Source: JAFAHD01 sp963772515 (GTDB lineage Bacteria > Vulcanimicrobiota > Vulcanimicrobiia > Eremiobacterales > Eremiobacteraceae). From it: DNA of 64,000 bases. The stretch spans positions 806,001-870,000 of the forward strand of contig CAVYXC010000002.1 of assembly GCA_963772515.1 (NCBI GenBank), read 5' to 3'. Below are positions 17,835-26,503 of this stretch, piece by piece (within the stretch, counting starts at the first letter, position 1; every line of letters starts with the position of its first letter). A program made the translations under genes and the position numbers. The notes beneath the pieces are model-generated. The model was not told the DNA's origin. It made no database searches and saw nothing but the letters and a program-made list of their open reading frames with translations.

Positions 17835-20800
17835 CAGCTCCTTCGCCTCCACAGCAGAGATAGAAGATAGATGGTCAGCAAGGACGCGCTCACGATCGAG
17901 ATGGTCTGACCGGCGATCGCGAGCCTGCGCGGCGCATATTCGATGTCCACTTGCCCCGGCCGGTCGACGTAATAAGCGTTGAACACGTCGTCGACGGGCA
18001 AGTGGAGCAACGCTTTGCCGTGCGCGCGCGCGACCCATCCGGCATCGTAACCCTGGCGGAACACGATCCAGGCCGGCGCAGACGGTACCTCAGCGCGATA
18101 ATGAAGATCCTCGAGTTGCGCAAAGATTATAGGGATCGAGCGGACGTGCAGCAGCGCCGGAGTTCCCAGCAATAGGCCGGATGCGCGCGGCGGCAACGGG
18201 GCGTCAGATGTGCGGACGACATGCGTGCCGCGCGCGACTGTGCGTGGCGCGTCGTATATCTGATCGTCGATGCGGACCTCAGGGAGCTTCTCTTGGCCGC
18301 GCGGCTGGTAGGCGCAGGTGCCAAGCTGAAGCGGCGATGAAGCGCTAAGCCGCGCGACGAGTCCTGCCATTGAGGGTGGGGGTTGCGGAGAGCTGATTCC
18401 GACGAGGTATGACGGCGTCTGCGCAAGCTCGTCAGCACGTGCAACGTCTTCACGCGCGATGTCGCGAGCGCCTGACACAAGCATGTGATCCCTCGCCGAC
18501 CAACGAGCGTGTTCGGACGTGGGACGCAGCGCCGCACACGCCGCGACCAGCCCGCCACCCGTGGCCGCCGGGGGGGCATCGCTCTGGAAGTCGATGTCGG
18601 GCTTCAGCGCGCTGCGCGCGACATCCAGCGAGACGTGCAGCAAGCCGTGGGAGCCATGAGGTGCGTTGCCAAGCGCTATACCCGTCACTATGAAGTCATC
18701 GGCCGGTGCCGGATGTGGATAGGTGACCATCAAGGACGAGGCGACTGGACGCGCCAGCGTGCCCTTTTGCGTTTCGGCGTTTTCGAATGTCACATAGGAC
18801 TGCACATCGACCGAACGCGTTCTAGGTTCCAGCGGCACGACGAGGCATGATGGATCGCCTTGGCCATCGCGGAGGATCACGCCGATCCAGGATGGGGCGG
18901 GTCCGCGCACCACCCGCCAGCCAAGCTGCGGTTTGCCGAACAGCGGCGCATCGAACGGCGGCCGGATGACCGCGCCGGCCGGCGCGCCGCAGGGCGTGCG
19001 CGAGGCTGTCGAGGACCCTACGGGTACATCGGCGTCAAGCAGCGGAACGCGCACGATCGGCGATGCGCTGCCGATGGGGAACGGCGACAACTCGATCGGT
19101 GCGTCCACGGTGAAGGTCTCGGGTGCGAGAGTCGCCTGCAGCGAGTCGACGATCGTCGCAGGCAGTTGGCCGGCGAGCGCCGGCGCGCCGGCCAGCTCAA
19201 GATCGCCCCCAGTCGCAGCGATCGCAAGACGGCCTCGATAGACTATTTGGTCGCCTGAGTCGGCATGTGCTATCGTCGTGCCGTCGAGCGTTGCGACGAG
19301 CAGCTGTGTACCCACGTCCGGGTGCTTGATCGTCACGGCGATATCATGCCACTGGTCATCGCGCAGCGGCAGCTGCGCAGTCGCAAGCACCACCGGTTTG
19401 CCATAGCGATAGCGCACGAGGCGCACGTCGCGACCCCATTCGAGCGCATAGCCATCTGCACAGCCGGAAGCCGTCCACTGGTCCTCGGCGCAGTAGATCG
19501 TCAGCGAGAGTCTCGTGACGCCTCCGGCCGGCTTGATGCGCGTCGACAGCGTTACCACGGACGACGGACCCGCCTCCGGCTGCGCGAACATGCTGTCGCT
19601 TGGAAACAGCCGCCGGCTCGCCGGAAGGGTAAGCCCTCCATCCGCCGCGCGTTCGGCGCCGACGAGGCCGATGTCAGCGGCGCCGTACGCGCGTGTGGCA
19701 AGAAGGTCGCCGCCATACCACAAGTGCGACGCAGCCATTCTCTTGCTTGCCGAGTCGCCTATGCCGACCTCGACCGCGTCCGGCGGTGGGGTCGCCGTAA
19801 CGGGAAGCACGAACGTCGGCGCGTCGAGCGCGCCTTCGGGCAGTGCTGCATTCTTGAGATGGCGCAGATCGGCCGGAGACGCACCGCGTAACAAAATCGC
19901 CGCGCTTGAGCCGGTCACCAGCGGACGCGGATCTTTCACTCGATACACGTCGATGCCGCCGAAACGACGGTCGAAAGCAAGCCACGGCAGGCGCTCGAGC
20001 ACCGTGACCACGTGGGCTCGCGGCGTGAAGCCGGCGGAGAACGCCTGCTCGTCGACGCGTTCGTCGGGGACGACGAAGTACCTGACGTCGAGATCGCGCA
20101 TGAGCCAGCCTGAATATGGTTGTTCGATCCAGCCGAGACTCCACGAGTTGTCTTCATTATCATTCGTGTAGTAATAGAGAGGGCCGGGCAGGTCGGCGAG
20201 CGCTTCGATGATCGGATGCTCGCGCGTGCGCACATGAAACGTAGCGCGGCGCGGCATCCACACCACGCGAGAGAAGCGCGCATCCCGCGTGATGTAGTCG
20301 ATAAGCGCGGTGTACTCCGCGGGGACGTCGCGCGCACGGATCGCCCCGCCGATCTGGGGCGACAATGCATAGCCGTGCCCGATGAGCACAAGCAGGATCG
20401 CCGCAACGGGCAGCGCGCGGGCAAAGCGCGGGAAGACGCCCCCGAGCAGGGCCGTCGCGTAGCCGATCAACGCCGCCTCTGCGAAGACGATGACGCCCGC
20501 GAACTTGCTGGGATCGCGGAAGCCGTACATGCCGGGCACGTGTTGATAGACCCAGACGTTGATCTCCGACAACGGAGGGCGCGCGCCTTTCATCAGCAGC
20601 GCGAACAGGATCGCCATGCCGGTAAAACCGACGACCCACGCCTGCCTCGGACGCAGCAAGATCGGCACGAGCGCGAGCGCGAATAGCGCTACATATGGAA
20701 ACACCAGCGGATCGGCCGTACCATAGCCGGGCATCTTCCATTGATGGTAGAGCGTGAGCGCTTCGGGCAGCGTGAAATAGCTGAGCACGTCGAACCAGCC

Positions 20801-21625
20801 GCGCGCATCGAAGCCAGGGGGCAGCTTCGGTTCGAGCTTGTGGTAGTAGTAGAGCGAGGGAAGCACCCACGCCGCATGGACGAATAACAGAGTTGCAATG
20901 CTGGAAGCGCCGATGCCTAGCAAAGACGGCACCGCCCGCAAACGCCGCACAGCGAGATAGCCGGCTGCCATCAAGACCCCGACGAGCATCGCGACGTACG
21001 CGATCCTGAGATCGTACGCCAGCATCGCGCCGAAGACGGCGACCATGCCGGCGCAGCGAGCCGGCGTGACGCCGCGCATGAGTTTGATGAAGAGCAGCGC
21101 GAAGAGCGGCAGCAGGCTGGCCGCAAGGAAAATCGAGATCTGGCCGAGCCCCAAGATGCGGAGGCCATAGCCGTTGACGATCGACACGGCGCTCGCGACG
21201 ATCGCAGCAGGTCTGCTTTGGGTCAGTTCAAGCGTCAGCGCATACGATCCCGCGATACAGATGATGAAGGCGGGCACGTAGTAGACAGCTCGTTCGAACA
21301 CCGCAAACGGCACGTGGGCCAATGACGCGAGCCCGCACAGGAAGTCCAGCAGAAACCCGGGCAGCGATGCCGCGGAGCTCCAGCCGACGCCGTTGTACGC
21401 CACCCACCCCTCGCGCATCGGCCAAAAGTCCGCCATCGTTTGCGGCGCGAGGTACGGCCAGTCGGCAAAGGCGATTGTTCTAAGAGAGAACAGCCAGTCT
21501 CGGAATATCCAAGCCGCTGGTATGAGGACGAGCGACCACAAGAGAACCAGGTACCAGTCGATACGGCGCACGGACCGATGGGTTCGTGTCGCTGCACATC
21601 GAATACTCTCGGCGCTTTGCGACAC
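17834..21625 (-). CDS. Giant GT-C/YfhO-like membrane protein with LamG-like domain, paralogue C
   Basis: 1263 residues. The N-terminal half has about a dozen membrane helices and FRDPSKF near residue 370. A periplasmic half includes a concanavalin/LamG-like sandwich (QWHDIAVTIKHP near residue 757, then TLDGTTIAHADSGD and GDLELAG), further beta-rich parts, and QGYDAGWVARA before a last C-terminal helix and RRRS. This is the longest of three related proteins in one operon. GT-C transferases with periplasmic carbohydrate-binding sandwiches (AftD-like) are the best comparison; activity is inferred. GTG 21625 lies only 2 bp from the start of the divergent gene at 21628; GTG 21571 (VRRIDWYLVLLW) is an alternative that leaves room for a promoter. 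Confidence 0.65.
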   Translation of the reverse strand: MSQSAESIRCAATRTHRSVRRIDWYLVLLWSLVLIPAAWIFRDWLFSLRTIAFADWPYLAPQTMADFWPMREGWVAYNGVGWSSAASLPGFLLDFLCGLASLAHVPFAVFERAVYYVPAFIICIAGSYALTLELTQSRPAAIVASAVSIVNGYGLRILGLGQISIFLAASLLPLFALLFIKLMRGVTPARCAGMVAVFGAMLAYDLRIAYVAMLVGVLMAAGYLAVRRLRAVPSLLGIGASSIATLLFVHAAWVLPSLYYYHKLEPKLPPGFDARGWFDVLSYFTLPEALTLYHQWKMPGYGTADPLVFPYVALFALALVPILLRPRQAWVVGFTGMAILFALLMKGARPPLSEINVWVYQHVPGMYGFRDPSKFAGVIVFAEAALIGYATALLGGVFPRFARALPVAAILLVLIGHGYALSPQIGGAIRARDVPAEYTALIDYITRDARFSRVVWMPRRATFHVRTREHPIIEALADLPGPLYYYTNDNEDNSWSLGWIEQPYSGWLMRDLDVRYFVVPDERVDEQAFSAGFTPRAHVVTVLERLPWLAFDRRFGGIDVYRVKDPRPLVTGSSAAILLRGASPADLRHLKNAALPEGALDAPTFVLPVTATPPPDAVEVGIGDSASKRMAASHLWYGGDLLATRAYGAADIGLVGAERAADGGLTLPASRRLFPSDSMFAQPEAGPSSVVTLSTRIKPAGGVTRLSLTIYCAEDQWTASGCADGYALEWGRDVRLVRYRYGKPVVLATAQLPLRDDQWHDIAVTIKHPDVGTQLLVATLDGTTIAHADSGDQIVYRGRLAIAATGGDLELAGAPALAGQLPATIVDSLQATLAPETFTVDAPIELSPFPIGSASPIVRVPLLDADVPVGSSTASRTPCGAPAGAVIRPPFDAPLFGKPQLGWRVVRGPAPSWIGVILRDGQGDPSCLVVPLEPRTRSVDVQSYVTFENAETQKGTLARPVASSLMVTYPHPAPADDFIVTGIALGNAPHGSHGLLHVSLDVARSALKPDIDFQSDAPPAATGGGLVAACAALRPTSEHARWSARDHMLVSGARDIAREDVARADELAQTPSYLVGISSPQPPPSMAGLVARLSASSPLQLGTCAYQPRGQEKLPEVRIDDQIYDAPRTVARGTHVVRTSDAPLPPRASGLLLGTPALLHVRSIPIIFAQLEDLHYRAEVPSAPAWIVFRQGYDAGWVARAHGKALLHLPVDDVFNAYYVDRPGQVDIEYAPRRLAIAGQTISIVSASLLTIYLLSLLWRRRS

Positions 21626-21627
21626 AT

Positions 21628-22494
21628 ATGAATATCAGCATCTTGATCCCGGCCCGCGACGAGGCCGCCAACGTCGGTCCGCTGCTCGAGTCGCTCCTCG
21701 CAGCGGATTTTGGCGCGCACGCATTGGCCGAAATCCTCGTTTATGACGACATGTCGACCGACCAAACGGCGGCTATCGTCGAGGGGATCGCCGCACGCCA
21801 CCCAACGGTTCGGTTGATCCGTGGCACCACGCGTGTCGGCTGCAGCGGCGCGGTCGCACACTTGCTGAAGGCGGTGCGCGGCGATGCGATCCTGCGCGTG
21901 AACGCGGACGTGCGCGTGTGCGACGGGGCCATCCGGGGCTTAGCAGATGCCATCGAAGCCGGCGCGTCTATGGCGATCGGCGCGCAGGAACCGATTTTGC
22001 GGCGCGTCACGATGCCCGCGCTCGCCTCGACGTTCGCGTTTGACGTCATCGAACGCCTCAAGGCAAGCGAATACCGGCACCACTATGCGGTCGGACACTT
22101 CATCGCGTTTGCGCGTGATGTGGCCGCCGATGTAGAGTTCCCCCCCGATATCATCAACGACGATCATTATCTCGCGATGCACATCTTTCGCAAGGGCGGC
22201 ACGATCGTGTACGTACCCGAGGCGCGGTGTCAGCTCAACCCGGCCACAACGTTCAAAGACTACTGGCGCGTTTCACGGCGCGTGCTCGAAGGCGAACGCC
22301 AGCTGCGGCGCGGCTATGCGGTCGACGCGACGCCGCTTCGCGTGCTCGTGGGCGCCGTGCTGGCGAGCGCGGCGCGCAAACCAGCGCGCGCTGCATGCTG
22401 GGCCATCATGTATGTCGTTTCGAGCAGCCTGCCTAGCCCGGTTCGGAATTCGGCGTGGGAGACTGTTCGGTCGACCAAGGTCCGGATCGCGTGA
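21628..22494 (+). CDS. GT2-family glycosyltransferase
   Basis: About 288 residues starting MNISILIPARDEAANVGPLLESLL. Nucleotide-binding and metal motifs are LVYDDMSTDQT and LRVNADVRV (NAD in place of the usual DXD). The acceptor-side region DIINDDHYLAMHI and the tail segment FKDYWRVSRRVLEGERQL are typical of processive-like GT2 enzymes. ATG 21628 is chosen over an upstream in-frame codon because the fold begins at residue 2. It diverges from the nine-gene operon with almost no spacer, and its 3' end overlaps the convergent gene by 62 bp. Confidence 0.8.
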   Translation: MNISILIPARDEAANVGPLLESLLAADFGAHALAEILVYDDMSTDQTAAIVEGIAARHPTVRLIRGTTRVGCSGAVAHLLKAVRGDAILRVNADVRVCDGAIRGLADAIEAGASMAIGAQEPILRRVTMPALASTFAFDVIERLKASEYRHHYAVGHFIAFARDVAADVEFPPDIINDDHYLAMHIFRKGGTIVYVPEARCQLNPATTFKDYWRVSRRVLEGERQLRRGYAVDATPLRVLVGAVLASAARKPARAACWAIMYVVSSSLPSPVRNSAWETVRSTKVRIA

Positions 22495-23479
22495 TGTCCT
22501 CTCCGCGGACCGTGCGCCTGTTCGTGACGAGCCCCAGCGTCAGGCCGGTCGCGTACGCAGCATGGTGAATGACAAGGCCGAACGGAGTCAACGCTCGCAC
22601 GCCCCAGCCGTCCGACGGCCTCGTTCCCAGCAGCGCCAGCGCCGCGTATGCGCACGCGGCCGCTAAGAGTGCCGCGGGGATCGGCACTCCGGCGAAAGGC
22701 AGCAGCGCGAACCCGAGCACGCCGGCCAGAAACACGAATGGACCGGCAAAGGCGAGCCGTCTCGAGCGCGAGTCTTTGGCGCGTATGAAACAGCCGCGCG
22801 AACGTCCGACGTTGTAGATCTGCCACGCGTGTGCCGGCCACAACTGCCGGCGGTAGTGATAGACGAAGAGACGTGGGTCGTAGCGCAGCAAACCGCCTCG
22901 ATCGGCAAGCCGCGCACACAATGTCGTATCCTCGCCGCCGTACCAGTTCGTCGCCCATCCGCCGACGGACGTGAGCCACGGCCGGCGGACGAACATATCA
23001 TACGCGGGGAAATCGTCGCAGTCGCGCGCGGCTTCGGATACGAAGCGGAAGCGCAAGGGACCGCTGCCCGCCGGCGATGCGAGCACGGCCGCACTCACGC
23101 GCTCCCAGAAGGTCTGATCGTCAGGCATCAATCCAGGGCCGCCGGCGCCCGCGGCATCCGGGTGTTGATCCAAAACGGTGGCGGCTTCATCGAGCCACTG
23201 CGGCGGTGGATATGCGTCATCGTCGAGATAGGCGTAGACGGCGGCATCAGGGCGCGCGAGGGTAGCGATGTCGCGCTTGGCGCCCGGACCGGTTAGTTCG
23301 CCGGCACCCGTGACGACGTTGATAAAATGCGGATCGTCCGGAAGCTCAAGCGGCTCGTCGGAGACCACGCAGACAGTGCGCGGCTCGTACGTCAATCGCG
23401 AGCACGCTTCCAGACATCGCGCTAGGCGTGCGTGATACCGCGCCACGGGTATCACGACCACGAACCGTTGTGTGGTCAA
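22433..23479 (-). CDS. GT2-family glycosyltransferase with C-terminal membrane helices
   Basis: About 348 residues. FVVVIPVARYHARLARCLEAC and AVYAYLDDDAYPPPQWLD (DDD metal site) mark a GT-A domain; WYGGEDTTLCARLADRGG is the acceptor ED motif. Two hydrophobic segments follow (LAFAGPFVFLAGVLGFALLPF and PAALLAAACAYAALALLG), so the enzyme is probably membrane-bound. The start is TTG 23479. The 3' end overlaps the convergent GT2 gene by 62 bp. It belongs to the same polysaccharide locus; the sugar is unknown. Confidence 0.8.
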   Translation of the reverse strand: MTTQRFVVVIPVARYHARLARCLEACSRLTYEPRTVCVVSDEPLELPDDPHFINVVTGAGELTGPGAKRDIATLARPDAAVYAYLDDDAYPPPQWLDEAATVLDQHPDAAGAGGPGLMPDDQTFWERVSAAVLASPAGSGPLRFRFVSEAARDCDDFPAYDMFVRRPWLTSVGGWATNWYGGEDTTLCARLADRGGLLRYDPRLFVYHYRRQLWPAHAWQIYNVGRSRGCFIRAKDSRSRRLAFAGPFVFLAGVLGFALLPFAGVPIPAALLAAACAYAALALLGTRPSDGWGVRALTPFGLVIHHAAYATGLTLGLVTNRRTVRGEDITRSGPWSTEQSPTPNSEPG

Positions 23480-23585
23480 ATCCTCAGCCGTTCCCCCGGC
23501 ATGCCCCCGGCGCGTAGTTATGTCGCGACGCTACACCGCCCTGCGCGGTAGGCAGGCGCCGCCGCGGGTCCGAACCTTGGCGGTC

Positions 23586-25205
23586 ATGGCAGTCGCGAAG
23601 GCTGCGGAGCCTTCTCAGAGTTTTCTCAACTTACCGTCCGCTCATGTGACGGCTTCGACGCTCGCCGTGATGTTGGCGACGCTCGCGAGCATGCTGCTCG
23701 GTTTTGCGCGCGAGGTCGTCAACGCGAAGTACTTCGGCGAAGCGTGGGAGTACGACGCCTTCATCGTCGCGGCCATCATCCCGACCCTGGTGTTCGGTGT
23801 GTTCAACGGCGCGTTGGTGAGCGCGCTGGTGCCCGTCTTCAGCGATTACTTCGCTTCAAAGAAGGAAGGCGAAGCCTGGCGGCTTTCGAGCACGGTCATC
23901 AACGTGCTGCTCATCTTGCTGGTCGCCTGTGCTGCTATCGGCTGGATCGCGGCGCCGTGGATCGTCAAGCTGGTCGCGAACGGCTTTTCACCCGATCACG
24001 CGGCCGTGACAGTGCGCATGACGCGCATTCTCATGCCGACGATCATCGCGACGTCCATCGCCGGCGTGCTGCAAGCCGTGCTCAATGCACAGCAGCGCTA
24101 TCGCGCGGCGGCGCTCCAAGGCATCGCGCTCAACGTGTTGACGATTCTGGGTGTGCTGCTTTTCTTCAACCAGTATGGGATCTATTCGCTCGTCTTCGGC
24201 ACTGCCGCCGGAATCGTGGCGCAGTTGCTCGTCCAAGTGCCGAGCTACTTGCGGCGCAACCGCTACATGCCCGTCATCGATCTCAAACATCCGGGCATCG
24301 GCGCGCTGTTCGTGATCCTGGGGCCGATCATCGTCGGCTCGGCCGTCGGCCAAGTGAACCTGCTCGTCGACAAGTATTTCGGCTCGCATCTGCCAGCCGG
24401 CGCGATCGCGGCGATGAACTATGCCACCAAACTGGTGGGCTTTCCGCAGCAACTGTTCGCGGTGGCCATCGCCACGGTCATCTTCCCAATCCTGTCGGCG
24501 CAATTCGCGACGCGCGAGACGACCGCGCTGCGCCAAACCGCGTCGACCGGCCTGCGCATGACCGCGCTCATCACGATTCCAGCAGCGGCAGGACTCATCG
24601 TACTCGCACAGCCGATCTTGAGCGTGCTGTTCGAACGCGGCGCGTTCACCTACGGCGACGTGGTGCGCACCGCCGGTGCACTGCAATACTACGCCGTCGG
24701 GTTGCTCGGGATCGCCGCGAGCATCGTGCTCACGCGTTGCTTCTTCGCGATGCGCGATTCGCGCACGCCTGTTATCGTCGCAATGGGAGTGATGGCGCAG
24801 AACGTCGTGCTCTCGGCGCTGCTGGTCGGCCCATACGGCGTCAACGGCTTGGCCGCGTCGAATTCGATGTCGTCGCTCACCGAGGCGCTCGTCCTGTTCT
24901 GGCTGCTGCATCGGCGCATCGGGCCCGTGGACGAAGGGGGCGACCTCATCGGCTCCTGCATCTTGCGCGTCGGCATCGCATCGGGCGCGATGGCCGGCGC
25001 GGCGCTGCTCGTGCATCGGCTGCTCTGGCACGACGCCGGGACGCTGTTCCAGCACGCGACGACGCTTGCCGTCGCCATCCTGGTCGGCGGAGTAGTCTTC
25101 CTGGCGGTTGGAACCGCGCTGCGAGTGCGCGAGCTGGCGATGCTGCTCGCCATGGGCGCAGAATACGTCGAGCGGCGCGCGGCCTCCGCCGCGGCACCGC
25201 GGTGA
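23586..25205 (+). CDS. murJ: Lipid II flippase MurJ
   Basis: About 539 residues with 14 predicted helices of the MOP superfamily. Family features are ASMLLGFAREVVNAKYFG near the start, FNGALVSALVPVFSDY, and later GAFTYGDVVRTAGALQYYAVGLLG. It flips lipid II (or a similar polyprenyl-linked glycan) across the inner membrane. ATG 23586 (MAVAKAAEPSQSF) is preferred; ATG 23520 and GTG 23472 are in frame but encode a poorly conserved Arg-rich leader. In this locus it could serve peptidoglycan synthesis or have been taken over for the polysaccharide. Confidence 0.85.
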   Translation: MAVAKAAEPSQSFLNLPSAHVTASTLAVMLATLASMLLGFAREVVNAKYFGEAWEYDAFIVAAIIPTLVFGVFNGALVSALVPVFSDYFASKKEGEAWRLSSTVINVLLILLVACAAIGWIAAPWIVKLVANGFSPDHAAVTVRMTRILMPTIIATSIAGVLQAVLNAQQRYRAAALQGIALNVLTILGVLLFFNQYGIYSLVFGTAAGIVAQLLVQVPSYLRRNRYMPVIDLKHPGIGALFVILGPIIVGSAVGQVNLLVDKYFGSHLPAGAIAAMNYATKLVGFPQQLFAVAIATVIFPILSAQFATRETTALRQTASTGLRMTALITIPAAAGLIVLAQPILSVLFERGAFTYGDVVRTAGALQYYAVGLLGIAASIVLTRCFFAMRDSRTPVIVAMGVMAQNVVLSALLVGPYGVNGLAASNSMSSLTEALVLFWLLHRRIGPVDEGGDLIGSCILRVGIASGAMAGAALLVHRLLWHDAGTLFQHATTLAVAILVGGVVFLAVGTALRVRELAMLLAMGAEYVERRAASAAAPR

Positions 25206-25224
25206 ACGCGCCGAACATAATCAA

Positions 25225-26091
25225 GTGAAGATCGCCGTCATCGGTGCACCTGGGCAGTTCGGCAGCGATCTCGTTCGCCTCGCGCGCGCGCGCCGTCTGG
25301 AGGTCATCGCGTTGTCGCATCAGGATTGCGACGTGCGCGATCGCGCCTCGCTTGACAAGGCGCTGGCGAACATCGGTCCAGGCGACGCGGTCGTCAACAC
25401 CGCAGCCATGAACAAGACCGATGATTGCGAGCTAATGCCGAAGGCGACGGTGGAGGTGAACGTCCACGGCGCCTATCACGCCGCGTTGGCGGCAGCCGCG
25501 CGCGGCGCCATCCCCGTCTACATCAGCACCGATTACGTCTTCGACGGCAGCAAGCGCACGCCGTATGTCGAGAGCGACCCGACGCTGCCTCTTTCCGTCT
25601 ATGGATCCAGCAAGGCGGCGGGCGAGGCGCTCGTGCGGCTCAACAAGCAGCATTACATCATGCGCGTCAGCAGTCTCTTCGGCGTCGCGGGCAATCGGGG
25701 CAAGGGCGGCAACTTCGTCGAGACGATGGTCGTGCAGGGCCAGCGCGGCGAGCACCCGCGAGTCGTCGAGGACATCGTCTCGTCGCCGACCTACACGGCG
25801 GATGCCGCCGGCTTGCTGCTCGACCTGCTGGAACGGAACGCGCCCGTGGGCACCTATCATCTCGCCAACGAAGGCGCGGTCTCGTGGCGCGAGTTCGCCG
25901 ATGAGATCTTCACGCAGTGCCGCATGCGCGTCCGGGCAGAACCGATAAGAAGCAAGGATCTTCCGATGGGCGCGCGACGGCCTGCTTACTCAGCGATGGC
26001 GAGCGAAAAGCTCGGCGCACTGGGGCTGAAGGCGCGGCCGTGGCGCGAAGCATTGACCGACTACTTGAAGGCGAAGGGCCATGTCAAGTAG
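25225..26091 (+). CDS. RmlD-like dTDP-4-dehydrorhamnose reductase family SDR
   Basis: 288 residues. N-terminal MKIAVIGAPGQFGSDL binds NAD(P)H; DAVVNTAAMNKTDDCE, YISTDYVFDGSKRTPY and YGSSKAAGE (Tyr/Lys pair) are RmlD signatures. The enzyme reduces a 4-keto-6-deoxy nucleotide sugar; rmlA, rmlB and rmlC are not in the window, so the substrate may differ. GTG 25225 is chosen because the Rossmann motif starts there, 19 bp after murJ. The stop overlaps the next gene. Confidence 0.8.
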   Translation: MKIAVIGAPGQFGSDLVRLARARRLEVIALSHQDCDVRDRASLDKALANIGPGDAVVNTAAMNKTDDCELMPKATVEVNVHGAYHAALAAAARGAIPVYISTDYVFDGSKRTPYVESDPTLPLSVYGSSKAAGEALVRLNKQHYIMRVSSLFGVAGNRGKGGNFVETMVVQGQRGEHPRVVEDIVSSPTYTADAAGLLLDLLERNAPVGTYHLANEGAVSWREFADEIFTQCRMRVRAEPIRSKDLPMGARRPAYSAMASEKLGALGLKARPWREALTDYLKAKGHVK

Positions 26092-26503
26092 ACCGCGGCG
26101 ATGGAACGAGACGCTCGACGGCATCCGCTGGCTGCCGCGGCTCATCGACAAGGCGCGCATGGCACAGCGCGGCGAGCTGGGAGCCTATTTGTTCGGCCAC
26201 TCGCCGGTAGACATCGGGCTGTTGCGCAGACTCGGGCTGACGACGAGCGAGTTCGCGCAGATCGTTGCCGTGAATCCGGACGACGAGGGCGTGCTTGCGG
26301 CGTTGCGGCTACGGGGCTTCGATGAAGAGCGATTATTGCGTTGGTCGAAACGTTTGCCGGCGCGCCATCCGTGGATCATCGGGCTGATCGACCGTGACGA
26401 GGATTACGTGGCGCACGGGCCTTGGTTCGTGTTGATCGCGCCGTTCAGAGCGACCGAAGGCTTTTGGATGGGACTGGTCCGTCGAGTGATGAGGGCGCCA
26501 TAG
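26081..26503 (+). CDS. DUF5069-family protein
   Basis: 140 residues with the DUF5069 pattern: ETLDGIRWLPRLIDKARMAQRGELGAYLFGHSPVD near the start, then LGLTTSEFAQIVA. The family's function is unknown. ATG 26081 overlaps the rmlD-like stop by 11 bp, so the two are probably co-translated. The 3' end runs 59 bp antisense into the convergent epimerase gene. Confidence 0.75.
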   Translation: MSSRPRRWNETLDGIRWLPRLIDKARMAQRGELGAYLFGHSPVDIGLLRRLGLTTSEFAQIVAVNPDDEGVLAALRLRGFDEERLLRWSKRLPARHPWIIGLIDRDEDYVAHGPWFVLIAPFRATEGFWMGLVRRVMRAP

